DNA of 64,000 nucleotides. Source: Paraburkholderia fungorum (GTDB lineage: Bacteria; Pseudomonadota; Gammaproteobacteria; Burkholderiales; Burkholderiaceae). A model generated the notes under the pieces. That model made no database searches. It saw nothing but the letters and a program-made list of their open reading frames with translations, and had not been told where the DNA came from. The translations under genes were made by a program, and so were the position numbers. The stretch lies in NCBI RefSeq assembly GCF_900099835.1, contig NZ_FNKP01000003.1, positions 1,364,001 to 1,428,000 of the forward strand. Direction: 5' to 3'. Position 1 is the first letter of the stretch. Every line of letters starts with the position of its first letter. This document shows, piece after piece, positions 26,854-33,822 of the stretch.

Positions 26854-27753
26854 TTACTTCGAGACGATCAGCTGCGGTGTCGCCTCGTTCTCGACGCCAA
26901 GCGACCACTTCTTCAGCAATTCCTTCTCAGTGCCGGCTTTCTGGATCGCGACCAGTGCGGCCATGACGGCGGCGCGAAACTCGGGCTTATCCTTCGGCAC
27001 TCCGATGCCGACGAAGTACGGCAGCGTCACCGCGGTAGCCTTCTCGAGCTTGTCCGGATACGCCTTCACCGCCTGATCGACCGTGTTCACGTCGTTGATG
27101 TAGGTGTCGGCGCGGCCCGCGAGAATCGCCTGAATGCAGTTCGCGTTGTTGTCGTATAGCTGCACGGTAGCTTCCGGCTTACCCTGTGCCTTGCAGCTTG
27201 GCGCGAGCGCCTGGATCAGCGGCACCTCCACGTAGCCGGTGTTTTCGGCTGCCGTTGTGCCGCACAGCGATGCATTGATCCCGCTGATCTTCTTCGGGTT
27301 GCCCTTTGCGACGAGCACGCCGTCGAACACCTTCGAGTAGGTGATGAAGTCGGCGGCCTTCGCGCGGTCTTCGGTTGCATAGATATCGGAGATCACGATG
27401 TCGGCTTGCCCGCTTTGCAGCGTCGTGAGCAGCGCGGCGAAAGTCACCGGCTTGTACGCCATCGTAAAGCCGAGGCACGAGCCGATCGTTTCACCGAGGT
27501 CGATATCGAAACCGACGTATTTGCTCGGATCGTTCGGGTCCAGCGCTTCGTAGCCGGGCGTGTGCGGGTTGATCGCATTGGTCAGCGTCTTGCCCTTGAA
27601 CTGCGGATATTTCGCCTGCAGCGCTTTGCATTCGGCGGGTACGGCAGCTGAGGCTGCATGCGCGTGTTCCGGCAAGACGATGGCCAGCAGGCACGCCGCA
27701 GCGGCGGCCAGTTCGCGCCACCGGCGCATTGTTGCGATGATCGTGGTCAGCAT
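26854..27753 (-). CDS. Periplasmic solute-binding protein, polar amino acid type (SBP_bac_3)
   Basis: 299 residues from the ATG at 27753, chosen because CAGGAG lies 8 bp upstream and a signal peptide follows (ending near AHA-AS). Longer frames run into the promoter. The mature protein is a family 3 binding protein: YVGFDIDLGETIGSCLGFTM, FAALLTTLQSGQADIVISDI, ILAGRADTYINDV and LPYFVGIGVPKDKPE. It captures ligand for the fused permease-ATPase encoded directly downstream. The ligand is unknown; the FmdA genes in the operon suggest an amide-bearing compound. The upstream region carries two direct repeats at 27852-27883. Confidence 0.92.
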   Translation of the reverse strand: MLTTIIATMRRWRELAAAAACLLAIVLPEHAHAASAAVPAECKALQAKYPQFKGKTLTNAINPHTPGYEALDPNDPSKYVGFDIDLGETIGSCLGFTMAYKPVTFAALLTTLQSGQADIVISDIYATEDRAKAADFITYSKVFDGVLVAKGNPKKISGINASLCGTTAAENTGYVEVPLIQALAPSCKAQGKPEATVQLYDNNANCIQAILAGRADTYINDVNTVDQAVKAYPDKLEKATAVTLPYFVGIGVPKDKPEFRAAVMAALVAIQKAGTEKELLKKWSLGVENEATPQLIVSK

Positions 27754-27851
27754 CCGGGAACTCCTGTCCAGTGCGGCGCGCGCGGACGGCGACCCCATGT
27801 ACGCCGTGCTGCACCGCTTGTCACGAAGCGTACGCAGTCGAAATTGTGGGA

Positions 27852-27883
27852 ACTTGTACGGTTGCGCACAAAGACTTGTACGG
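27852..27883. promoter_or_regulatory. Two 10-bp direct repeats upstream of the amide operon, AraC-type spacing
   Basis: ACTTGTACGG occurs at 27852-27861 and 27874-27883, 22 bp start to start (two helical turns), about 100-130 bp upstream of the binding-protein start. Direct half-sites at 21-22 bp are the arrangement bound by AraC-family dimers, and an AraC domain is encoded in this operon. Between repeats and gene, a weak GTGACA-N17-TACATG promoter can be drawn on the minus strand. Confidence 0.5.
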
Positions 27884-27893
27884 AGGCGAAGTG

Positions 27894-28794
27894 GGGGGCG
27901 ACCGAAGCGCGCGTGACACTCCGCTCGGACGGCACGGCGCTTGCGCAATGTGGGCTTCAGGATATCGGCACAGGTACGTACACGATCGTTGCGCAAACCG
28001 TCAGCGAGTTGACGGGATTGCCGCTCGACAAAGTGGAAGTGGAGCTTGGCAGTTCTTCGTTTCCTGCTGGGCCGGTGTCGGGCGGTTCGTGGGCGACTGC
28101 CAGTGCAATGTCTGCAATTGCTGGCGCCACGCGCGAAGCGCTCAAACGCATCAGGCAGTATGCGACTGCCGACTCTGCTGCATTCGCGGGAACAAAGCCG
28201 GATGCGCTGCAGGTCAGCAACGGAACGTTGTCCGCGAACGGAAAATCAGTGACGTTCGCCGATATTCTCACGAGCCAGCGGCTCGCACGGGCGGAGGGAT
28301 ATTTCCACAGCGACGGCGCGGACATGTCGAAATATTCGTTTCGCTCGTTCGGGGTGCATTTCGTCGAGGTGCGCTGGGACCCGGGGATCTCCCGCCTGCG
28401 GGTCGCGCGGGTGGTGAGTGCGATCGATGTGGGCAAGGTTGTGAATCCATTGGCGGCGCGCAATCAGGTCGAAGGCGGCATCGTGATGGGTATCGGCATG
28501 GCGATGTTCGAGGCTGCGGAATTTGATCCGCGCAGCGGGCTGCCGGCCAATAACAACTATGCCGAGTACGTCGTGCCGGTTCATGCGGACCAGCCTGAAA
28601 TCGATGTGATCCTGCTCGATTACCCGGACTATCACCTGAGTGAATTCGGTGCACGCGGTATCGGGGAGATTGGCGTGACGGGGCTGGCAGCAGCTGTCGC
28701 GAATGCCGTTTTTCATGCGACGGGAAAGCGGATCCGCAGCTTGCCGATTACCCTGGACAAGTTGATGGATGGCATTCCTGCCACATCCGTCTGA
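27894..28794 (+). pseudogene. 3' stump of a molybdenum hydroxylase large subunit (PaoC/XdhB-like)
   Basis: About 300 codons of the C-terminal half of a ~730-residue molybdopterin-binding aldehyde/xanthine dehydrogenase subunit. Recognisable pieces are CGLQDIGTGTYTIVAQT, GPVSGGSWATASAM, VVSAIDVGKVVNPLAARNQV, EGGIVMGIGMAMFE, and the terminal GEIGVTGLAAAVANAVFHAT with its conserved Glu. Homology begins near 27894 immediately beside the amide-operon promoter, and the N-terminal half and the FAD and FeS subunits are absent. The frame remains open further upstream but that part is antisense to the binding-protein gene. It is followed by xdhC/paoD, its usual neighbour. Confidence 0.82.
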
Positions 28795-28883
28795 GTCTCG
28801 GTGTGAATAGGCCATCGGAGCGCGGCGTCGGCATCGCGTCGCATCGCGATCGACGAGCCGTATCAAGAACCGTAGAGGCGTGA

Positions 28884-29963
28884 ATGATGCAGACAGTCGA
28901 TCTGGAGGTGCTTGAGGCCGCCGCCCGGTGGCTGAAAACGGGCCACCGCGTGATGCTCGTCACCGTAGTGAAAACGTGGGGTTCGTCGCCTCGTCCCGAG
29001 GGCGCCATGCTTGCTGTGCGTGACGATGGCATCGTTGTCGGTTCCGTGTCAGGAGGCTGCATCGAGGACGACCTCATCGTGCGCCTCGCTGCATCTGACG
29101 CGTCGCAATGGAAAGCTCCAGAACTGGTCCGTTACGGGCTTAGCGCTGAGGAAGCCCATCGGTTTGGCCTGCCGTGTGGTGGGACCATAGAACTCGTGCT
29201 GGAGCCGTTGGGTTCCAACAGCAAGATCGAAAACGTGCGGACTGCGATCCAGAACGGGCAACTTCTGCTGCGCACCTTATCGATGACTACGGGCGTCGTA
29301 AAGCTTCGAGCGGCGACGGCAAAGGATAGTCTTTCTTTTGATGGACACCATCTGTCGACTGTGCATGGGCCACAGCACCGGATGCTGGTGATCGGGGCCG
29401 GTCAGCTGTCACGCTATCTTTGCCAGATCGCGACCGGCCTCGATTACCAGATTACCGTGTGCAACCCGCGTGTGGAATATACGTCTACTTGGGATGTACC
29501 CGGAACCACGCTCGTTCACACCATGCCCGACGATACAGTTCAGAGTATGAGGCCCGACACGCGCTCGGCCGTGATGACACTCACGCACGATCCCAAGCTT
29601 GATGATCTCGCGTTGATGGAGGCGCTAAAGACACCGGCGTTTTACGTAGGGGCCCTTGGTTCGCGGCGCAACAACGCGGCTCGCCGTGAAAGGCTGAAGG
29701 AGTTTGACGTAACTGAGCCCCAGCTTGCACGTCTGCGAGGGCCTGCGGGCCTCTATATCGGAAGCCGAACGCCTCCCGAAATAGCGTTGTCGATCCTGGC
29801 GGAAGTCACTGCTGCCAGGAACGGCGTGACCGTTCCTTCAACTATGCGGGTCGGCGAAGCCAAGGCAGGCGCGATTTCCGACGACGCCCGGTCAAGGGCC
29901 GTCCCCGCGCGGGTGTCGCCAAACAGTGATTATTTCGTCGTTGATAGACGCCAATCCGGCTAG
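28884..29963 (+). CDS. XdhC/CoxI-family molybdenum cofactor chaperone (PaoD-like)
   Basis: 359 residues. The N-terminal XdhC_CoxI domain contains VTVVKTWGSSPRPEGAMLAV and SVSGGCIEDDL. The C-terminal Rossmann-like domain contains MLVIGAGQLSRYLCQIATGL and VMTLTHDPKLDDLALMEAL, ending in YVGALGSRRNNAARRERL. These proteins bind and insert or sulfurate molybdopterin cofactor into xanthine- or aldehyde-oxidising enzymes such as PaoABC. It lies 90 bp after the paoC stump, and since the partner gene is truncated here it may be orphaned or serve another hydroxylase. The last ~35 residues look unconserved. Confidence 0.87.
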   Translation: MMQTVDLEVLEAAARWLKTGHRVMLVTVVKTWGSSPRPEGAMLAVRDDGIVVGSVSGGCIEDDLIVRLAASDASQWKAPELVRYGLSAEEAHRFGLPCGGTIELVLEPLGSNSKIENVRTAIQNGQLLLRTLSMTTGVVKLRAATAKDSLSFDGHHLSTVHGPQHRMLVIGAGQLSRYLCQIATGLDYQITVCNPRVEYTSTWDVPGTTLVHTMPDDTVQSMRPDTRSAVMTLTHDPKLDDLALMEALKTPAFYVGALGSRRNNAARRERLKEFDVTEPQLARLRGPAGLYIGSRTPPEIALSILAEVTAARNGVTVPSTMRVGEAKAGAISDDARSRAVPARVSPNSDYFVVDRRQSG

Positions 29964-30032
29964 CCGACATCGCGATTTGCATTCTTTTGTTCCGACGGTG
30001 TGCTGTCGGTGACGAGTTTTGGAACATCTAAC

Positions 30033-30626
30033 ATGTCGACATGGCTCTCTCTGTTCGCCATCCTTTTTGTAGTGATTTCAGCGGCTTCGCTGCTGGTGTT
30101 TCAAGCCTATACAGGCGTGCCATCATTGCCGTCGAGCACTAGTGAAGCCGCGGATGTGATCGCCCTGCTGCGACAAGCCGGGCTAAAGGATCGCGCAAAG
30201 ATATACGACCTCGGGAGTGGGTGGGGAACCTTGGTCGTAGCCTTGGCGCGAGCATTCCCGGCGGCCGAAGTTCATGGAATTGAAGTGTCGCCGCTTCCGT
30301 ACCTGGTGGCGCGCGTGAGGACGTGGAATCTCGCAAATGTCTCGCTGATCTACAAGGACTTCACTAAGGCTGCTCCAGGCGATGCAGATGCGGTTACATG
30401 CGATCTCATGACAGATACTATGCGCGGTGTCGGCCGCCTGCCCGATGCGACGCTTGCAACTGGCACGCTCGTGGTCTCGATTACTTTCTGGTTCCGGGGG
30501 CGCACAGTCTGTGCGACGAGGCAGGCGCCAATGCGTGGCGCTGTGGCCCTGTATCAGTGGCCAACGCTTGCTGCTGTATCTCCTGAAATAACTTCCTCGG
30601 TTGCGTCGATTCTTTCGACGTCGTGA
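30033..30626 (+). CDS. Membrane-anchored class I SAM-dependent methyltransferase
   Basis: 197 residues from the ATG at 30033; an in-frame start at 30000 is an alternative. The first ~25 residues form one hydrophobic helix (WLSLFAILFVVISAASLLVF). The methyltransferase core follows, with SAM motif I KIYDLGSGWGTLVVALARAF, then HGIEVSPLPYLVAR and GTLVVSITFWFRGR. The substrate is unknown. It precedes an apbE remnant by only 5 bp, so the original operon probably joined a membrane methyltransferase to ApbE. Confidence 0.72.
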   Translation: MSTWLSLFAILFVVISAASLLVFQAYTGVPSLPSSTSEAADVIALLRQAGLKDRAKIYDLGSGWGTLVVALARAFPAAEVHGIEVSPLPYLVARVRTWNLANVSLIYKDFTKAAPGDADAVTCDLMTDTMRGVGRLPDATLATGTLVVSITFWFRGRTVCATRQAPMRGAVALYQWPTLAAVSPEITSSVASILSTS

Positions 30627-30631
30627 ATCAG

Positions 30632-30843
30632 ATGGCTATATTCAGTTTCGCGGCGACGGGGACAAGGTGGGAGATCGAGACAGCCGATCCAATAGGCCAC
30701 CTGCTGCGAGCCCAGATTCATGGGCGTATCGCGGAATTCGACGCGGTCTACTCTCGCTTTCGGACGGATTCGCTTGTGTCCAGCATCGCACGGAATTTTG
30801 GAGGAAGAATCCACCATGAGTTTCAGGCTGCTGGGGTCGGCGC
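30632..30843 (+). pseudogene. apbE: 5' fragment of FAD:protein FMN transferase
   Basis: From an ATG at 30632 the first ~65 codons match the ApbE N-terminus: FSFAATGTRWEIETADP, then EFDAVYSRFRTDSLVSSIAR. ApbE attaches FMN covalently to exported flavoproteins and is normally about 300 residues long. Homology ends near 30830, where the sequence changes into an unrelated minus-strand frame, so the rest of the gene is lost. The remnant is 5 bp downstream of the methyltransferase gene. Confidence 0.7.
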
Positions 30844-31131
30844 TCAATTGCGAATCTCCGACAGTTGGATGAACCCGTCCCACGCAGGGTGGAACACCTC
30901 TTCGTCGATCCGCACCAGCGCTTCGTCGACCCATTGTGCGTGGCGCGCATCGATTGAACGGAGCGCGTTAAATTTCGCATCTATTCTGCTAATCACTAGC
31001 GCGGCAGGATGCGGATCTTGTCGTTTATTTGGGGGCCGGTAACTCTCTCGTTCAGGACCAATTCGAACAGTTGTCCCGACGACTAACGGTTGAAGTTCCC
31101 CATGTGCACAACTGAGCTGTCCACAACGCAA
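30844..31131 (-). other. Unidentified minus-strand frame, probably a gene fragment
   Basis: A 95-codon frame whose last 50 residues look protein-like (SRIDAKFNALRSIDARHAQW, then DEEVFHPAWDGFIQLSEIRN), while the first half does not. It butts against the truncated apbE gene at 30843. I do not recognise the family. It is probably the C-terminal end of a gene whose 5' part has been lost. Confidence 0.3.
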
Positions 31132-31144
31132 GGGTGTGGACAGC
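31116..31144. repeat. Perfect 10-bp stem inverted repeat
   Basis: GCTGTCCACA-N9-TGTGGACAGC is a perfect inverted repeat in the 265-bp gap before the exported isochorismatase-like gene. Each arm resembles a DnaA box (7 of 9 positions), probably by chance. No T-run follows. The rest of 31145-31395 is AT-richer and without a gene. Confidence 0.5.
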
Positions 31145-31395
31145 CGCCTGCGGCGCTTGCCCCATAGAGAAAAAAAATGCTGAACACCTAACGTTCAGAT
31201 CGTCAGACAGTTGGTCATCAGCGACCGGCGGGTCCATGTCAATAGGTCAATAAGCTGAACCTAGTCGTGTGTAATCTAAATACCCCAAACTAATGCGTAC
31301 GATAGAATTATTCGGCCACGACGGCACGACGGCGGCGCGCCCTGAAGCCGACGCGCCGTGGATGCCCACATCACGCAGGTTATATCGGAGAGTTT

Positions 31396-32034
31396 ATGCA
31401 TAACGTTCGAAGAGCACTGTGTGCACTGCTGCTTGCTTTACCCTTTTGCGGTGTGGCACAAGCCGACATCATCGCGTCGTGGAAGTCAGTCCCGATGCCC
31501 CCGCCTCCAGAGTTGAAGACTGTCACCGTTACCGATCCAGGTCATACCGCGCTATTGCTGCTCGATTTCGACACCAGCACCTGCAACAGCAAAGAGCGTC
31601 CCACCTGTGATGCCTCACTGCCTTATATCGCCAATCTGTTGAGCAAGTCGCGCGAGGCGAACCTGATGATCGTCTACAGCCTCACCAGCACGGGCACACT
31701 GGCGGCTGTGCCGCCAGTTATCGCAGCCAATGGTGGTGAGACGGTCGTGCAATCCGGCGTGGACAAGTTCTTCAACACCGAGCTTGAAACGGCTCTGAAG
31801 AACAAGGGTATTCAAACCGTGATCGTTACCGGCACGATGGCACATGGCGCAGTGTTGTACACCGCCAGCGAAGCGGCGGTGCGCGGCTTCAAGGTAGTGG
31901 TCCCAGTTGACGGCATGTCGAGCAAAGACCCGTTCGGCGAACTCTCGACCGCGTGGATTCTCGCCAATGCTCCTGCTGGCGTGAGCAAAAACGTTACGTT
32001 GACTCGCTCCAGCATGATCAGGTTTTCACAGTAA
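31396..32034 (+). CDS. Exported isochorismatase-fold protein lacking the catalytic cysteine
   Basis: 212 residues, GGAGAG before the ATG, and a signal peptide cleaved near AQA-DI, so the product is periplasmic or secreted. The isochorismatase-like fold is clear: HTALLLLDFDTSTCN (catalytic Asp57 kept), VVQSGVDKFFNTELE, VIVTGTMAHGAVLYTASEAA, and VVPVDGMSS. In the usual GxxTDxCVxxTA motif the nucleophilic Cys is replaced by Ala152, and the Lys before the FF(G/N)T segment appears to be missing. It therefore cannot use the standard cysteine-hydrolase mechanism. It may be a binding protein or use other chemistry. It is monocistronic. Confidence 0.82.
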   Translation: MHNVRRALCALLLALPFCGVAQADIIASWKSVPMPPPPELKTVTVTDPGHTALLLLDFDTSTCNSKERPTCDASLPYIANLLSKSREANLMIVYSLTSTGTLAAVPPVIAANGGETVVQSGVDKFFNTELETALKNKGIQTVIVTGTMAHGAVLYTASEAAVRGFKVVVPVDGMSSKDPFGELSTAWILANAPAGVSKNVTLTRSSMIRFSQ

Positions 32035-32207
32035 GAGATTCTTTTTCTGCAAGATCTGTCAGCGCGATGCGGAGGAGTGCCTCTAAGGGCTTCTACGCCT
32101 CAAAGGCCGCTCCGAATCTATAGGCCGATGTCCTTTTTCGCGTGCCGTTCGCGTTCGGAATTCAACCGGCGATACAATCAACGAGACACTACAACTCTCA
32201 GGTGCCA

Positions 32208-32750
32208 ATGATACAAATCTGCCATCCAGCATTGAGCGATGCGCATGAGCTACTCGCGTTCGAGATGGAGAATCGCTCTTACTTCGAAGAATGGATAAAT
32301 GCTCGTCCCAACGAGTACTACGACGCCATTGCGGTGCGCGAAGCGATTGGATCAGCTATGGCAGATGCGGAAGGCGATCGAGCTTACCAATACTTCATCC
32401 GCCTGGAGGGCACGATTATCGGTAGAGTGAACCTCACTACCGTGACGAGGCCTTATTTCAACAAAGCAACGCTTGGATACCGCATCGGCAAGCGCTTTGC
32501 AGGACTAGGCTACGCATCTCAAGCGGTGAAGCTGGCGATGGAGATCGCTGCGAGCGAATTAAAGTTGTCGCGAGTAGAGGCAATTGTCCGGCCACAGAAC
32601 TTCGCATCGATGCGCGTATTGGAGCGAAACGAGTTCGTGGCATTTGGAAAGGCCAGAAGGAGCATGTACCTCCATGGCGCCTGGCATGATCTGGTCTATT
32701 ACGAACGACATCTTGGCGAGACAGATGAGCCGCCTGCTATAAGCCGGTAG
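32208..32750 (+). CDS. GNAT-family N-acetyltransferase (RimJ/RimL type)
   Basis: 180 residues from the ATG at 32208 with CAGGTG just upstream; a GTG start at 32142 is an alternative. The GNAT acetyl-CoA binding region is GYRIGKRFAGLGYASQAVKL at about residues 85-105, and the C-terminal strand pair contains VEAIVRPQNFASMRVLERNE, typical of RimJ/RimL-like enzymes that acetylate protein N-termini or small amines. No neighbour suggests the substrate. The gene is monocistronic, with no clear terminator. Confidence 0.85.
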   Translation: MIQICHPALSDAHELLAFEMENRSYFEEWINARPNEYYDAIAVREAIGSAMADAEGDRAYQYFIRLEGTIIGRVNLTTVTRPYFNKATLGYRIGKRFAGLGYASQAVKLAMEIAASELKLSRVEAIVRPQNFASMRVLERNEFVAFGKARRSMYLHGAWHDLVYYERHLGETDEPPAISR

Positions 32751-33011
32751 TAGCGACGGATTCTTGCGTCCTCTCACATTGCGATCACTGCGGTTTTGCC
32801 GGACCAGTTCGTGACTGTACGGTTATGAGAACGCTGAAGGTCTGTCGTGGGTCGCACGCGAGTCGAGAGCCGAATGAATCGGCATCGGGGCGTAATCTGC
32901 CGCGTTCAGACGCTCGACGCCGCTAGCCAGATCGTTACTGATCTGTGCGGTTCGAAACCGCAGCAGAAAAAATGCAACTGGTTACGGGGCGAATACGAGG
33001 TTGCCAGTCAA

Positions 33012-33359
33012 CTAGGGTGAAGCCTTCTCGATCAGCCGCCAGAGTCCGGTTAGCGAGCGTTGATCCAGGCGATGCAACTCGCAGCCCACACGAGTCCATC
33101 CTCTTTCCCGATCTACCGAGACCCAGCGAACGTTGACACCGACGGCAAGGACTATCTCATCGTCGTCGATTGGAGGCGAATGCAACCACCCTGATACCGT
33201 CTCGCCATGCGAAAAAACGCCGCTCCTTGCATAAAGAAGTGCGCCATGTGGACTCAGATCCGCCACACGGGCGAGGCCCCGGCCATCTTTATTCAGAAGT
33301 AGCGGAGGGAACAACATCGGGGTACGCACCTCTCGACGCAAGTCCATTCCGTTCCCCAT
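33012..33359 (-). CDS. PilZ-domain protein (probable cyclic di-GMP receptor)
   Basis: 115 residues, almost all PilZ domain. The N-terminal RxxxR element is seen as RREVR (residues 8-12) and the second binding motif DxSxxG as DLSPHGALLYA (about 35-45). It then has the beta-barrel pattern VNVRWVSVDRERGWTRVGCE. Such stand-alone PilZ proteins bind cyclic di-GMP and act by protein contact. A diguanylate cyclase is encoded at the window start, but no direct link is implied. ATG codons at 33359 and 33347 are both possible starts. Confidence 0.72.
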   Translation of the reverse strand: MGNGMDLRREVRTPMLFPPLLLNKDGRGLARVADLSPHGALLYARSGVFSHGETVSGWLHSPPIDDDEIVLAVGVNVRWVSVDRERGWTRVGCELHRLDQRSLTGLWRLIEKASP

Positions 33360-33822
33360 AGCTATACCCTCGCTTTCATTTGTTTTACTGTGAGCGGGAA
33401 CCGCAGCAAGATCTGCAAATCAGGCAAGCCTCTCTCTGACAGTAAGAGTAGGTAAGAACTTAGCCTGAAGTATTTAATTAAAGTGAGTGTACGACATTCT
33501 CCCGTTCAGGTGATATGCCGTCAGTACTCTGCATGGGGATTTAATAGTGTTATTTCGGCGGCGCGGTCAGTAGCGCGCGTGCATTCAGCCAGACGTGCAC
33601 TGGGCAGCCGGGCGAAGCGCATCTCTTGTGTGTATTGGCACTCGGCCGGTTCTAAGCCGAATATACGTTGGCTCTAACTCTATTGCCTATTTTTATTCCC
33701 ATTGATCCGGGGAAAATCGCCGCGGGAGAGTCAGTTGATCAGAGGGATTCCATGAGCCGTGCTTTGGACGCTTGCATTGCAAGCAATGCGCGGCGAGCTG
33801 CTCACATCCGCAGCGTCGAAAG
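33360..33822. other. Gene-free stretch
   Basis: No gene recognised. It contains an AT-rich block (33410-33560) suited to the PilZ promoter and a small hairpin, GCTTGC-ATT-GCAAGC at 33770-33784, about 40 bp beyond the end of the ABC operon. The hairpin lacks a T-run. Confidence 0.3.

Noticed and set aside
27658..27893. 5' extension of the paoC-like frame
   Set aside because: It is antisense to the binding-protein gene and its promoter. Homology to molybdenum hydroxylases begins only at about 27894.
31116..31144. Replication-origin interpretation of the DnaA-box-like inverted repeat
   Set aside because: Only two imperfect boxes in a hairpin, and no dnaA, parAB or AT-rich unwinding region nearby.
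32874..33020. 48-codon plus-strand frame ending in QQKKCNWLRGEYEVASQLG
   Set aside because: It looks slightly protein-like but overlaps the PilZ gene end, has no ribosome-binding site and matches no family I know.
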